A stretch of 64,000 bases of DNA from an uncultured Hyphomicrobiales bacterium. GTDB lineage: Bacteria > Pseudomonadota > Alphaproteobacteria > Rhizobiales > Xanthobacteraceae. Below, piece after piece: positions 1-11,421 of the stretch (positions are counted from its first letter, which is position 1; every line of letters begins with the position of its first letter). The stretch is from positions 1 through 64,000 of the forward strand of contig CAIMEA010000031.1 of NCBI GenBank assembly GCA_903839845.1, read 5' to 3'. Under the pieces are notes generated by a model. That model ran no database searches. It was not told the DNA's origin and saw only the letters and a list, made by a program, of their open reading frames with translations. Position numbers and translations under genes: made by a program.

Positions 1-2
1 CC

Positions 3-119
3 GAAGTTGCTCCAGATCGTTCTTGGCAAGCGCCGGAAACTGTCCGATCGAATTTATTTTTCGCTCTGCACGATAAATATCAAGATTTGGCTAAGGCTCC
101 ATTTTCGCCAGCTTTTTAA
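3..119 (+). CDS. 3' end of an unidentified gene (partial)
   Basis: Frame 3 is open from the window edge to a TAA at 117-119 and reads ...SWQAPETVRSNLFFALHDKY..., ending in SPAF. The composition looks like a real protein C-terminus. It shares the AT-rich base use of the next gene and stops 12 bases before that gene's GTG start, so the two may be one transcript. Too little remains to name a family. Frame 1 is also open over this stretch, so the frame choice is an inference. Confidence 0.4.
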   Translation, partial: EVAPDRSWQAPETVRSNLFFALHDKYQDLAKAPFSPAF

Positions 120-131
120 TGTTACGCTCAC

Positions 132-863
132 GTGTTTGGCTCGGTAATAGATTTGATCGCACATAATATCGTCGGGTGGGCCGGCGGCCTTTTGTGTATT
201 TGCGTGGTTGTTTTACTTACATACCAAGATTTTTCTTCTAAATTAGACGCAGACGAATACAATAATTTTCTAAATCCGCTTTTCCATTTCAAAAGTTTAA
301 TATGGTTTTTTATCGTTGGTTCGATTGCGACTGCAGTTTACGTTTTTGGATTAAATAGCTCCAGCGTATTTTTTGAAACCATCTCATTCGGACAATCGAA
401 TCCAATTGCACGTGGCTTTTTAAATGCTTTTGTCGTCGTTGCAATTTTAAAAAGTAGTTTCACAACAAGTAAAGAAATCGGTCAGCTAGGTATCGACACG
501 CTCTATTCGTTTATTCAATCTAAATTTGTAAACGCTTGCCGCAGAGATTCCATCCTAGCGCGCAACAGAATTGTGGACGCATATAAAGGAAAGTTTTGTG
601 ACGACGATAGTTTTCCGGATTTTTTACAAAGCGTTGTTGATAGTGAAATTCGCTCTTTGCCCTACAAAGAGCGAAGGAAGAGCGAATTAAAAGAACAATT
701 TTCGGCCGTAATGGCTCTCGTCAGAACCGTTGGCAACGACAAGAACAAGCGCAGCATCATTTATGATCAGCTCTTATCAACTTGCCTGACTTTCTGCTCA
801 TTAACGCACATAAAAAAGTTGCTCGAAGACAGATCGAAAAATTATACCGCAATTGAATCTTAG
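132..863 (+). CDS. Hypothetical membrane protein, AT-rich gene
   Basis: The product is 243 residues, starting at GTG. It has two clear hydrophobic segments (about residues 13-31 and 56-75) and a weaker one near 95-107. A charged, probably cytoplasmic C-terminal half follows, with many Lys/Arg/Asp residues. I do not recognise the family. Codon use is AT-rich (many TTT, AAA, ATT, TTA codons), unlike every later gene in the window, which suggests recent transfer. It lies 12 bases after another AT-rich reading frame and is followed by about 190 bases without a gene. A membrane-anchored accessory or defence-type protein is possible, but nothing in the sequence proves it. Confidence 0.6.
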   Translation: MFGSVIDLIAHNIVGWAGGLLCICVVVLLTYQDFSSKLDADEYNNFLNPLFHFKSLIWFFIVGSIATAVYVFGLNSSSVFFETISFGQSNPIARGFLNAFVVVAILKSSFTTSKEIGQLGIDTLYSFIQSKFVNACRRDSILARNRIVDAYKGKFCDDDSFPDFLQSVVDSEIRSLPYKERRKSELKEQFSAVMALVRTVGNDKNKRSIIYDQLLSTCLTFCSLTHIKKLLEDRSKNYTAIES

Positions 864-1054
864 ATAAGGGATGACATATGCAGATCGCTTCAAATTTAAC
901 AACTAATTGATAGACCGCTTGTGCGCGGGAGATCTCGGTGTGGAGGTTCGTCCTTGGGACCGATGTTAGCCCACAGTTGCATGATCAGGCAGATAAAATT
1001 CTATCACGCCATCCGCCTTCGCCCTGTTAGGCTACGGGGGACAAGGCACCGGCT

Positions 1055-4009
<2,955 letters not shown>

Positions 4010-4083
4010 TACGGGCTTTCGCGGACCAGAGGGCACGGCAAAATGCCGGCGCGGACCGGCTGTGAAGCAGCAAACGATCTTGG

Positions 4084-4098
4084 GAACGTAGGTAGAAC
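4084..4098 (-). promoter_or_regulatory. SOS (LexA) box upstream of uvrA
   Basis: The plus strand reads GAAC-GTAGGTA-GAAC; on the uvrA strand this is GTTC-N7-GTTC, the direct-repeat LexA operator described for Rhizobiales and other alphaproteobacteria. It lies 75 bases before the uvrA ATG at 4009. Its position supports that start over the longer ORF. Confidence 0.8.
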
Positions 4099-4258
4099 GA
4101 AACGATTTCGCTAGCCCTGCGTTCGCGCAATTTCGGACAATGGGGATAACCCCTTTGGCGGGCGCCACCGCCGCGGCAGCAAGGGCTTTAGGCGGCCCTC
4201 AACGGAACCTGGGACGCCAGATAAGAGACCGGTGGGGGATTAAGCGTGACGCATGTTC

Positions 4259-5266
4259 TTACCGCTTCGCAATGCCTGCCTTCTCGATTACCTGCGCCCA
4301 TTTGGCGACATCGCTTTTGATGCGATTGCGTAGATCGTCGGGCGCCATGCCGCGTGCGTCCATGCCGGCGGCGCTGGAGAACTTCTGTACCTCGGGCGAG
4401 TTCAGCGCATCCTCCACGGCGCGGTTGAGTGTCGCGACGATATCGGCCGGTGTCCCGGCGGGAACGGCCAGCCCATTCCAGCTTGTCACCTCGTAGCCGG
4501 GCAGACCGCTCTCGATCACGGTCGGTGCGTTCGGCAGGTTGCTGGCGCGCTCGCGTCCGGTGGTGGCGAGCACGGTCATCTGGTCATTGGTGATCGGCGA
4601 CTGGAAACCGATGTAATATTCAAAGGCGATGTCGACATCGCCGCGCAACACGGCGTTGGCGAGGTCCGGTGTCGTCTTGAAGGGAATGATGGTGGCATCA
4701 ATGCCGGCCAGGGTGCGGAAAAGTTCGGCGGAAAGATTCTGCGCGCTGCCGGCATTGATGGTGCCGAAGTTCAGTTTACCGGGATGCGTCTTGGCGGCGG
4801 CGATGACGTCCTTGATGGTCTTGTAGGGCGAACCGGCTTTGGCCGCGATCACCAGCCCATAGGAGGCCGTCGTCGATATCGGCGTGAAATCCGTCTCGAT
4901 ATTGTAAGGCAGCGACTTGAACAGCGCCTTGGCGATGGTGAGGCCGCCGCCGACCATGACCAGCGTATAGCCGTCGGGCGCCGCTTCCTTTGCCCCCTGC
5001 AAGCCAACCACGCCGCCGGCGCCCGGCCGGTTCTCGATGAAGAATTGCTGGCCGAAATGCTGGCTGAGATTCTGCGCTACCATGCGCATGGTGACATCGG
5101 CAATTCCGCCGGGGCCATAAGGTACGATCACGCGCACCGGTTTCGATGGGTAGGCCTCTGCTCGCGCTCCAAACGTCGCCACGCCGAGGGCGAGCGAGAC
5201 GCCGCAGGCCATAAGTATCGCGCGCCGCAACAAATGGCCGGTGGCAAGCGGAATTGATTGCGGCAT
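4259..5266 (-). CDS. Tripartite tricarboxylate transporter (Bug/TctC) substrate-binding protein
   Basis: This is a periplasmic solute receptor of the Bug family, binding small carboxylates for a TctAB-type permease. After a signal peptide ending near ARAEA the mature protein opens with YPSKPVRVIVPYGPGG, the family's N-terminal strand. FFIENRPGAGG and PDGYTLVMV follow, both typical of Bug proteins. The ATG at 5266 (335 residues) is preceded by AGAGGA at good spacing; the ORF track's longer start adds unrelated residues. No TctA/TctB genes are present, so the partner permease must be elsewhere. It is transcribed away from the adjacent amidohydrolase, whose substrate it may help import (inference). 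Confidence 0.92.
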   Translation of the reverse strand: MPQSIPLATGHLLRRAILMACGVSLALGVATFGARAEAYPSKPVRVIVPYGPGGIADVTMRMVAQNLSQHFGQQFFIENRPGAGGVVGLQGAKEAAPDGYTLVMVGGGLTIAKALFKSLPYNIETDFTPISTTASYGLVIAAKAGSPYKTIKDVIAAAKTHPGKLNFGTINAGSAQNLSAELFRTLAGIDATIIPFKTTPDLANAVLRGDVDIAFEYYIGFQSPITNDQMTVLATTGRERASNLPNAPTVIESGLPGYEVTSWNGLAVPAGTPADIVATLNRAVEDALNSPEVQKFSSAAGMDARGMAPDDLRNRIKSDVAKWAQVIEKAGIAKR

Positions 5267-5468
5267 GGGATTGTTCCTCTCGGGCGGAGCGCTCGGCACG
5301 AACACTAGGAAGCGGCGGCCTGGCTGACAATATGCTTGCAGTTGCGCATTGCATTTCCTGCTGTCCGGCGCGGCCGCTTTACGGCCACCGCGTGTTGCTC
5401 TAGGCAAGGCGGCTGTTTCCGGAGACGGCCACAGCGTTGCGTTTCACGTTAAAGCCGGATGACCGACC

Positions 5469-6317
5469 ATGACCACGATCGATATCCACCCGCATATCAT
5501 TGCCGGCGACACAACACGCTATCCGCTGGCGCCGCTCGGCGGCCACCAGTCCGACTGGTCGCGCACGCGGCCGGTCTCGGTGGAACAGCTGGTCGCCGCG
5601 ATGGACGAGGCCGGGGTCCAGAAGGCCGCGATCGTCCAGGCCTCAACCTGCTACGGCCATGACAACTCCTATGTCGCCGACGCCGTCGCCACCCACCCGA
5701 AGCGATTCACCGGCGTATTCTCGGTCGATGTGCTGGCGCTGGACGCGGTGGAGCGAATGCGGCACTGGCTCGGCAAGGGTCTCACGGGATTGCGGCTTTT
5801 CACCTTCGGCAGCACGATGTCGGAGCAGGCGAACTGGCTCGACGACCCAAAGTCCTATCCGGCCTGGGCTTGCGCCGGCGAACTCGGTTTGTCGATTTGC
5901 CTGCAGATGTCGGCCGCTGCGATCCCGCAGGCGGCGAGCATGGCCGCGCGTTTTCCAAAGGTACGCATCGTCCTCGATCACGGCGCGCGCCCGGTGCTGG
6001 AAGACGGCCCGCCTTACAACGCCGCCGCCAGCCTGTTCGCGCTCGCGCGCCATCCCAATATCTACATCAAGCTGACGCCGCGCATTTTCGCCGAATGCCG
6101 TCGTGGCAAGGCAACGCCGGACACCTTCTTCGCGCGGCTGGTCGCTGAATTCGGCGCATCGCGGCTGGCTTGGGGATCGAATTATCCGTCCAGCGAAGGC
6201 AAACTGCCCGCGCTTCTGAAGGTGGCGCGCGAATCCGTTGCCAGCCTGCCGCAGGACGACCGCGACTGGATTTTTGCCAAGACCGCGCAGACGCTCTATC
6301 CCGCGCTGGCGGACTAA
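5469..6317 (+). CDS. Amidohydrolase-2 family TIM-barrel hydrolase
   Basis: This 282-residue protein of the amidohydrolase 2 family (PF04909 type) begins IDIHPHI, the first-strand HxH metal motif. It continues with AAIVQASTCYGHDN, RIVLDHGARP (a metal-site His) and LAWGSNYPSSE near the end, where the usual catalytic Asp of the WGSD-type motif appears as Asn. Relatives hydrolyse or decarboxylate ring-cleavage intermediates and lactones. It starts the plus-strand block running to the molybdenum hydroxylase and is followed after 11 bases by the decarboxylase-like gene, so the two are probably one operon. The exact substrate is unknown. It resembles, distantly, the LigI-like protein at 26946. Confidence 0.82.
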   Translation: MTTIDIHPHIIAGDTTRYPLAPLGGHQSDWSRTRPVSVEQLVAAMDEAGVQKAAIVQASTCYGHDNSYVADAVATHPKRFTGVFSVDVLALDAVERMRHWLGKGLTGLRLFTFGSTMSEQANWLDDPKSYPAWACAGELGLSICLQMSAAAIPQAASMAARFPKVRIVLDHGARPVLEDGPPYNAAASLFALARHPNIYIKLTPRIFAECRRGKATPDTFFARLVAEFGASRLAWGSNYPSSEGKLPALLKVARESVASLPQDDRDWIFAKTAQTLYPALAD

Positions 6318-6328
6318 GGAGACTATCG

Positions 6329-7222
6329 ATGACCGCCGCGATAACCAAACTGCATACGCTGCTTGGCAGTTATCCGAATGCGATGGCGCTCAAGAATGGC
6401 GACGTGACGTCTGACATCGTCGCCTTCGACTTCGCCGACGTGAAAGTATCGAACACGGCGTTCAAGCCGCTGGTGCGCGACGCGGCATTCGATGTCGGCG
6501 AACTGGCGATCGTCACATTCTTGCAGGCGAAGGCCTACGGCAAACCCTACGTGCTTATTCCAGCGACCGTGCTCGGCCGCGGCCAGCACCACACCATCGC
6601 TTACAATCCGCAACGCGGCCCGTTGAAGGCGAACGATCTCACGGGCAAGCGGGTCGGCGTGCGCGCCTATACGCAGACGACCGGCGCCTGGGTGCGAGGC
6701 TTCCTCGCCGACGATTACGGCGTCGATATCGCCAGGGTTCACTGGGTGACGTTCGAGGATCCGCATCTGGCCGAATACAAGGATCCGGAATTCGTTTCGC
6801 GTGCGGCGGAAGGCAAGAACCTGACGGAGATGCTGCTCGACGGCGAACTCGATGCCGCCATTGTCGGCGATAAGATGCCCGATCCGCGACTGGCGCCGCT
6901 TATTCCCGATGCCGATTCGGTGGCGCAAAAATGGGCGCAGGCACATGGCGGCGTTCCCATCAATCATATGATGGTGGTCAGGGACTCTATTTCAAAGTCG
7001 CGGCCCGACGTGGTGAAGGAGATTTTCCGCATGCTGCGCGATAGCAGGCGCGCGGTGCCGCTACCTCCGGACAACAGCGTGCTCGACCCGTGGCGTTTCG
7101 GCGTCGAGGCCAACCGCCGCTCGCTCGAGATCATTATCGACTACAGCTTTCGCCAAAAGCTGATCCCGCGAAAATTCTCGGTCGATGAGCTGTTCGACGA
7201 CTGCACCCGCGCGCTGATTTAA
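6329..7222 (+). CDS. 4,5-dihydroxyphthalate decarboxylase-like / NMT1-type binding-fold protein
   Basis: The ORF track starts at 6170, but that extension overlaps the previous gene. I chose the ATG at 6329 (MTAAITKLHTLLGSYP), 11 bases after the upstream stop, giving 297 residues. No signal peptide is visible, so it is likely cytoplasmic, unlike true ABC receptors. Motifs such as FDVGELAIVTFLQAKAYGKP and DLTGKRVGVRAYTQTTGAWVRG fit proteins annotated as 4,5-dihydroxyphthalate decarboxylase, which have a periplasmic-binding-protein fold. The neighbouring amidohydrolase and molybdenum hydroxylase suggest a role in aromatic ring breakdown. The precise reaction is an inference from family and context. 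Confidence 0.7.
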   Translation: MTAAITKLHTLLGSYPNAMALKNGDVTSDIVAFDFADVKVSNTAFKPLVRDAAFDVGELAIVTFLQAKAYGKPYVLIPATVLGRGQHHTIAYNPQRGPLKANDLTGKRVGVRAYTQTTGAWVRGFLADDYGVDIARVHWVTFEDPHLAEYKDPEFVSRAAEGKNLTEMLLDGELDAAIVGDKMPDPRLAPLIPDADSVAQKWAQAHGGVPINHMMVVRDSISKSRPDVVKEIFRMLRDSRRAVPLPPDNSVLDPWRFGVEANRRSLEIIIDYSFRQKLIPRKFSVDELFDDCTRALI

Positions 7223-7551
7223 AAAGCGGCTTGCGGCCGCGCCCCCTACCGGGACCTGCCGCGATGCGGCAAAAGCCGGATAGGCGGGGTTGGCGCTCGC
7301 GAAAGCCGCGCAATCTTTGGCCGGGCGGCGATATTGCCAGTGGAGGCTGCGCCGCACTGTCCGCCGGCCTCTGGGTCGTTCGGGCCACGCCATAAGAAGA
7401 CGGGCGATTTTGTGCCGGGGGCCATTTCCTCCGCCGGTGTTCGGGCCTAGACTTTTGCCCAAAGCGTCGGTCAACGACGCAGCCGCGCAACGTGACGATG
7501 CGGCAACGCGACAATGCGGCAAAGCCGTTCAACGCGCAGGGAGCGACAGGC
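7223..7551. other. Intergenic stretch before the molybdenum hydroxylase genes
   Basis: No convincing gene is present in these 329 bases. The ORFs reported here in several frames have no family-like motifs and are GC-driven shadows. It presumably carries the promoter for the hydroxylase pair. Confidence 0.5.
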
Positions 7552-8019
7552 ATGACCCAGAAATTCAATCTCACGATCGACGGCAAGAGTCATACGGTCG
7601 ATGCCGACCCGGACATGCCGCTCTTGTACGCCTTGCGCGACGATGTCGGATTGAACAATCCGCATTTCGGCTGCGGTCTGGCGCAATGCGGCGCCTGCAC
7701 CGTGCAACTGGATGGCCAGGCGATCCGCTCCTGCGTCACGCCGTTGTCGGCGGTCGGTAACGGCAAGATTACCACTTTGGCCGGCCTCGGCACGCCGGAA
7801 AAACCGCACCCGATTCAAGCGGCCTATGTCGAGGAGCAGGTGCCGCAATGCGGCTACTGCATCAATGGCTGGATCATGACTGCCGCCGCTTTCCTGGCGA
7901 CCAAGAAGAATCCGAGCGAAGCCGAAATCAAGGATGCGCTCTCGGGACTCAAGTGCCGCTGCGGCACGCACATCAGTATTCTCAAAGCGGTCAAGCGCGC
8001 CGCGACGATGATGGGTTGA
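7552..8019 (+). CDS. (2Fe-2S)-binding subunit of a molybdenum hydroxylase (IorA-like)
   Basis: This is the electron-transfer subunit of an isoquinoline 1-oxidoreductase/aldehyde-oxidase type enzyme. The ATG at 7552 gives 155 residues; the track's 7492 start adds 20 residues without similarity. The plant-type ferredoxin cluster is held by C41, C46, C49 and C61 (FGCGLAQCGACTV...RSC). The second cluster is held by C100, C103, C135 and C137 (CGYC...CRC). All eight ligands are present. It is followed after 10 bases by the large subunit at 8030. The usual third, FAD-binding subunit is absent here, as in isoquinoline 1-oxidoreductase, which passes electrons to cytochromes. Confidence 0.93.
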   Translation: MTQKFNLTIDGKSHTVDADPDMPLLYALRDDVGLNNPHFGCGLAQCGACTVQLDGQAIRSCVTPLSAVGNGKITTLAGLGTPEKPHPIQAAYVEEQVPQCGYCINGWIMTAAAFLATKKNPSEAEIKDALSGLKCRCGTHISILKAVKRAATMMG

Positions 8020-8029
8020 GGTGAGCATC

Positions 8030-10315
8030 ATGACAAAATTTGAAAAGACCTCATCCTTCTCGCGCCGTTCGGTTCTGCTCGGTGGCGGCGCGCTGGTCGT
8101 CTCCGTTGGTGCCGCGGTCTCGCTGGACACTGTGCTGAGCATTGGCAACGCCTATGCGCAAGGAGCCAAGCCGCCGCTGACGCCCGATCAATTGTCGTCC
8201 TACATCGCGGTCAATGCCGACGGCACCGTCTCGGCTTTTTTCGGCAAGATGGACATGGGCCACGGCCTGCATGTCGCCATCGGCCAGATCGTCGCGGAAG
8301 AACTCGACGTTCCGTTCAAGGCGGTCAAGGTCATCATGGCCGACACGGCTTACACGGTGAACCAGGGCGGCGCCTCGGGCTCCACCGGCATCCAGCTCGG
8401 CGGCAAGCAGATGCGCATGGCGGCGGCGGAAGCGCGCCGCGTGCTGGTCGAGATGGCGGCGGGGCTGCTGTCGGTGCCGATCGACAAGCTTGCGGTCGCC
8501 GATGGCGTGGTCAGCGCGACCGACGATAAGGCCAAGCGTATCTCCTACAAGGAGATGATCGGCGGCAAATATTTCAACGTCACGCTCGACTGGAACAAGC
8601 AGATGGGCAATGCGCTCTATGCCCCCGGCAAGGCGCAGCCGAAGAAGCCGAGCGAGTACAAAATCGTCGGCCAGCCGATCAAGCGCGAGGACGTGGCGCC
8701 CAAGGTGTTTGCTATCGAGGACTTCGTCACCGACGTGAAGGTGCCGGGCATGGTGCATGGCCGCATGATCCATCCCGCCATTGCCGGTGCGGTGCCGGTG
8801 AAGGTCGACGAAAGCTCGATCAGGCAATATCCCGGGGCCAGGGTGGTCTGGGACAAGGGCTTCCTCGGCGTCGTCGCCGACAAGGAATGGGACGCCATCC
8901 AGGCCGCGGAAAAGCTCAAGGTCGAGTGGTCGCAGGTGGAGGCGCCGTTCCCCGATCAGGCCAAACTTTACGATCACATCCGCAAGGCGCCGGTGCGCAA
9001 GGCGGAAGTGGAAAAACAGAACGGCAATGTCGACGAGGCCTTCAAGACAGCCGCCAAGGTGATCGAGGCTGACTACGAATGGCCGTTCCAGTCGCATGCG
9101 AGCATGGGTCCGGCCTGCGCGCTGGTCGAGATCAAGGATGGCAACGTCACCTGCTGGAGCGGCACGCAAAAATCACATTTCGTGCAGCAAGGCGTGGCGG
9201 CGACGCTTGGCGTGCCGGTGGCGAATGTCCGCGTCATCCACAAGGCCGGCCCCGGCTCCTACGGCCGCAACGACGCCGACGATTGCGCCAGCGATGCCGC
9301 GGTGCTGGCCAAAGCGGTCGGCAAACCGGTGCGCCTGCAATATATGCGCGACCAGGGCACCGGCTGGGATCCCAAGGGTCCGGCCTCCACGCACAAAGCG
9401 CGCATCGCGCTCGATGCCAGCGGCAAGGTCACGGCCTACGAGTTCACCAGCAAGGCGTTCTCGCGCGTCGATGTCGATACCAATGGCAGCAAGCCCTTCG
9501 ATACATTGGCCGGCCAGGCGCAGGGCGTCGCGCTGAAATCGGGCGACGGCTTCGGCGTGCCGGCGGAATCCTACGCCTTCGACAACAAGCGGATGGGATG
9601 GGAGACGATCCCGCCGCTGCTCGAGCGCTCATCGCCATTGCGCACGTCGCATTTGCGCGATCCGGTCGGACCGCAAATCCATTTCGCCAGCGAGTCCTTC
9701 ATGGACGAAGTGGCGGCGGCGGTCGGCGCCGATCCGATCGAGTTCCGTCTGCGTTACGTCAAGGAAGCGCGCGACGTCGCGGTCATCAAGGCCGCGGCGG
9801 AGAAATCGGGCTGGGTCACGCGCACGTCGCCGCGCAAGGACCAGACCGGCAACAAGGTGTCGGGCCGCGGCATCGCCTATTCGCAACGCAACGGCACGCG
9901 CGTCGCCATTGTCGCGGAAGTCGACATCGACCGCTCGACGGGCAAGATCTTCGCGCGCAAGTTCACCGTCGCGCATGACTGCGGGCAGATCATCAATCCC
10001 GATGGGCTGGTGAAATGCATCGAGGGCAACATCGTACAGGGCGTGTCGCGCACGCTCTGGGAAGAAGTGACCTTCGACCGCAAGGCGGTCACCAGCGTCG
10101 ACTGGATCAGCTATCCGATCCTCGACATCACCGAGACGCCGGGCGAGGTGAATGTCGTGCTGATCGATCATCCGGACATTCCGCCGTCGGGCGCCGGCGA
10201 GCCGTCGATCCGTCCGGTGGCGGCGGCGATCGCCAATGCCATTTACGATGCGACCGGCGTGCGCATCCGGCGCGTGCCGTTCTCGCCGGAGCGGGTGAAA
10301 GCCGCGCTGTCGTAA
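8030..10315 (+). CDS. Molybdopterin-binding catalytic subunit (IorB-like), Tat-exported
   Basis: This large subunit of a xanthine-dehydrogenase-family hydroxylase adds oxygen from water to a ring or aldehyde carbon. I chose the ATG at 8030, preceded by GAGGTGAG, over the GTG at 8021. The 761-residue protein begins with a twin-arginine signal (SRRSVLLGGGALVVSVG) and an AYAQG-type cleavage region, so it probably folds with its cofactor and is exported to the periplasm. GKMDMGHGLHVAIGQIVAEEL and the GGASGSTG stretch are typical of the family. GAGEPSIRPVAAAIANAI near the C-terminus carries the catalytic Glu. The substrate may be an N-heteroaromatic or aldehyde (inference). Confidence 0.92.
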   Translation: MTKFEKTSSFSRRSVLLGGGALVVSVGAAVSLDTVLSIGNAYAQGAKPPLTPDQLSSYIAVNADGTVSAFFGKMDMGHGLHVAIGQIVAEELDVPFKAVKVIMADTAYTVNQGGASGSTGIQLGGKQMRMAAAEARRVLVEMAAGLLSVPIDKLAVADGVVSATDDKAKRISYKEMIGGKYFNVTLDWNKQMGNALYAPGKAQPKKPSEYKIVGQPIKREDVAPKVFAIEDFVTDVKVPGMVHGRMIHPAIAGAVPVKVDESSIRQYPGARVVWDKGFLGVVADKEWDAIQAAEKLKVEWSQVEAPFPDQAKLYDHIRKAPVRKAEVEKQNGNVDEAFKTAAKVIEADYEWPFQSHASMGPACALVEIKDGNVTCWSGTQKSHFVQQGVAATLGVPVANVRVIHKAGPGSYGRNDADDCASDAAVLAKAVGKPVRLQYMRDQGTGWDPKGPASTHKARIALDASGKVTAYEFTSKAFSRVDVDTNGSKPFDTLAGQAQGVALKSGDGFGVPAESYAFDNKRMGWETIPPLLERSSPLRTSHLRDPVGPQIHFASESFMDEVAAAVGADPIEFRLRYVKEARDVAVIKAAAEKSGWVTRTSPRKDQTGNKVSGRGIAYSQRNGTRVAIVAEVDIDRSTGKIFARKFTVAHDCGQIINPDGLVKCIEGNIVQGVSRTLWEEVTFDRKAVTSVDWISYPILDITETPGEVNVVLIDHPDIPPSGAGEPSIRPVAAAIANAIYDATGVRIRRVPFSPERVKAALS

Positions 10316-10320
10316 AAAGC

Positions 10321-10347
10321 AAAGGGCCGGCGCGAGGCCGGCCCTTT
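10321..10347. terminator. Bidirectional hairpin terminator
   Basis: The sequence is a perfect 11-bp stem, AAAGGGCCGGC with GCCGGCCCTTT, around a 5-base loop. It lies between the convergent ends of the molybdenum hydroxylase and the outer-membrane protein gene. Confidence 0.8.
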
Positions 10348-10374
10348 GTCGCTCATGAAAAGGTGCGCGGCCGA

Positions 10375-11046
10375 TCAGAACCGGTAGTTCAGGCCGGTGC
10401 GGACGACGTTGTCCTTGAACTTGACGTCGGTGTCGATGCCGCAGGTGGCGGCCGAACAGGTCGTGCGGCCCAGGTCGACATAGAGATACTCGGCCTTGAT
10501 CGACCAGGCGCCGGTGACCGCGTATTCGACGCCGCCGCCCAGCGTCCAGCCGAATTTGCCTTTGGTCTGGCTGAGGCCGTTGTTCGGTGACATCTTGACG
10601 CCGCCGAGCGCCGCGCCGCCGGTGATGTAAGGCAGCCAGCGATCCGCCGCGAAACCGAGGCGGCCGCGACCGGTCGCTAGGTAGGTGTTGCGGGTTTCGC
10701 AGCCCGGAGCGGCGCAGACGCCGATGCCGGCCGTATCGGTGCCCTTGGCCCACGAATAGTCGAGATCGGCTTCCAGGCCCCAGACCAGGCCGCCGGTTTG
10801 GACGTTGTAGCCCAAAGTGCCGCCGAGCAGGCCGCCTCTGGGTTTCGGACTGCCGGCGGTGACCGCGCTGGACCAATCCGAAGTGCCCCAGCCGTAGCCG
10901 CCGTTGATACCGACATAGACCCCGCCCCAGGTAAACACAGGAGCCGTATAGATCGGGGCCTTGCGCGGCAGGTCTGCGGCGGACGATGGCGTCGCCATCG
11001 CCAGAGCCAGCAAGCCTGCCAGTACAAATTGAATAATACGCGCCAT
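10375..11046 (-). CDS. Outer membrane beta-barrel protein (Omp25/Omp31 type)
   Basis: This 223-residue protein has a signal peptide (LAGLLALAMATPSSAA), then ADLPRKAP, a mature N-terminus common in rhizobial Omp25/Omp31-type porins. Repeated amphipathic strands follow (WGGVYVGINGGYGWG, GGTLGYNVQ, WGLEADLDYSW, WTLGGGVEYAV, IKAEYLYVDLG). The C-terminus is VRTGLNYRF, ending in the aromatic residue recognised by the BAM machinery. It is an eight-stranded surface barrel with a probable structural or adhesive role. Two extracellular loops carry Cys residues, which could form disulfides. It is transcribed away from ssb, with a LexA-type box in the shared upstream region. Confidence 0.93.
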   Translation of the reverse strand: MARIIQFVLAGLLALAMATPSSAADLPRKAPIYTAPVFTWGGVYVGINGGYGWGTSDWSSAVTAGSPKPRGGLLGGTLGYNVQTGGLVWGLEADLDYSWAKGTDTAGIGVCAAPGCETRNTYLATGRGRLGFAADRWLPYITGGAALGGVKMSPNNGLSQTKGKFGWTLGGGVEYAVTGAWSIKAEYLYVDLGRTTCSAATCGIDTDVKFKDNVVRTGLNYRF

Positions 11047-11421
11047 GAAGTACCTCCTGGTGTTTGGCCAAACGCAGGACAGAACTCAACGCGATGTACT
11101 GAAGCTTCTTCCTATAGAACTTGCCCCGCGATTCGAGTGTTGTTTTGGAGCAACAGAAAACGCGAATTTACCGTAGAAAACAGTTGCAAGCTGCAACGAC
11201 GCTGGCTAGAACAAATAATGAACGCGAGCGGTCGGCACTGGGCGGAAGCGTTGTGGATTAAAGCAGTGCGGGCCCGCCGCGCCCTTTGTCGCCGCTCGGA
11301 CGGGGACTAGGGTGGACGGTCATTCAAGCAGGGACAGTGCGCGGCAGCGTCCCTCAACCGGCGAGCGGCGGCGGCTTTTTCAAAAAGCCGGCAGCGCCGT
11401 TATCGTCACGCGGAGAGCATC
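11047..11421. other. Divergent regulatory region between omp and ssb
   Basis: These 375 bases have no gene. They contain the promoters of two divergent genes and the SOS box at 11209-11223. The middle part (11090-11220) is more AT-rich than its surroundings, as expected for promoters. Confidence 0.6.
11209..11223 (+). promoter_or_regulatory. SOS (LexA) box upstream of ssb
   Basis: The sequence GAAC-AAATAAT-GAAC is GTTC-N7-GTTC on the other strand, the alphaproteobacterial LexA operator, with an A/T-only spacer. It lies about 198 bases before the ssb start and 163 bases before the omp start. From known SOS genes, ssb is the likelier target. Confidence 0.8.

Noticed and set aside
864-1054. Attachment site or integrase remnant at the edge of the AT-rich segment
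   Set aside because: No tRNA end, direct repeat or integrase frame could be found in these bases.
7290-7760. 156-residue ORF overlapping the IorA-like gene
   Set aside because: It is out of frame with the eight-cysteine subunit and has no domain.
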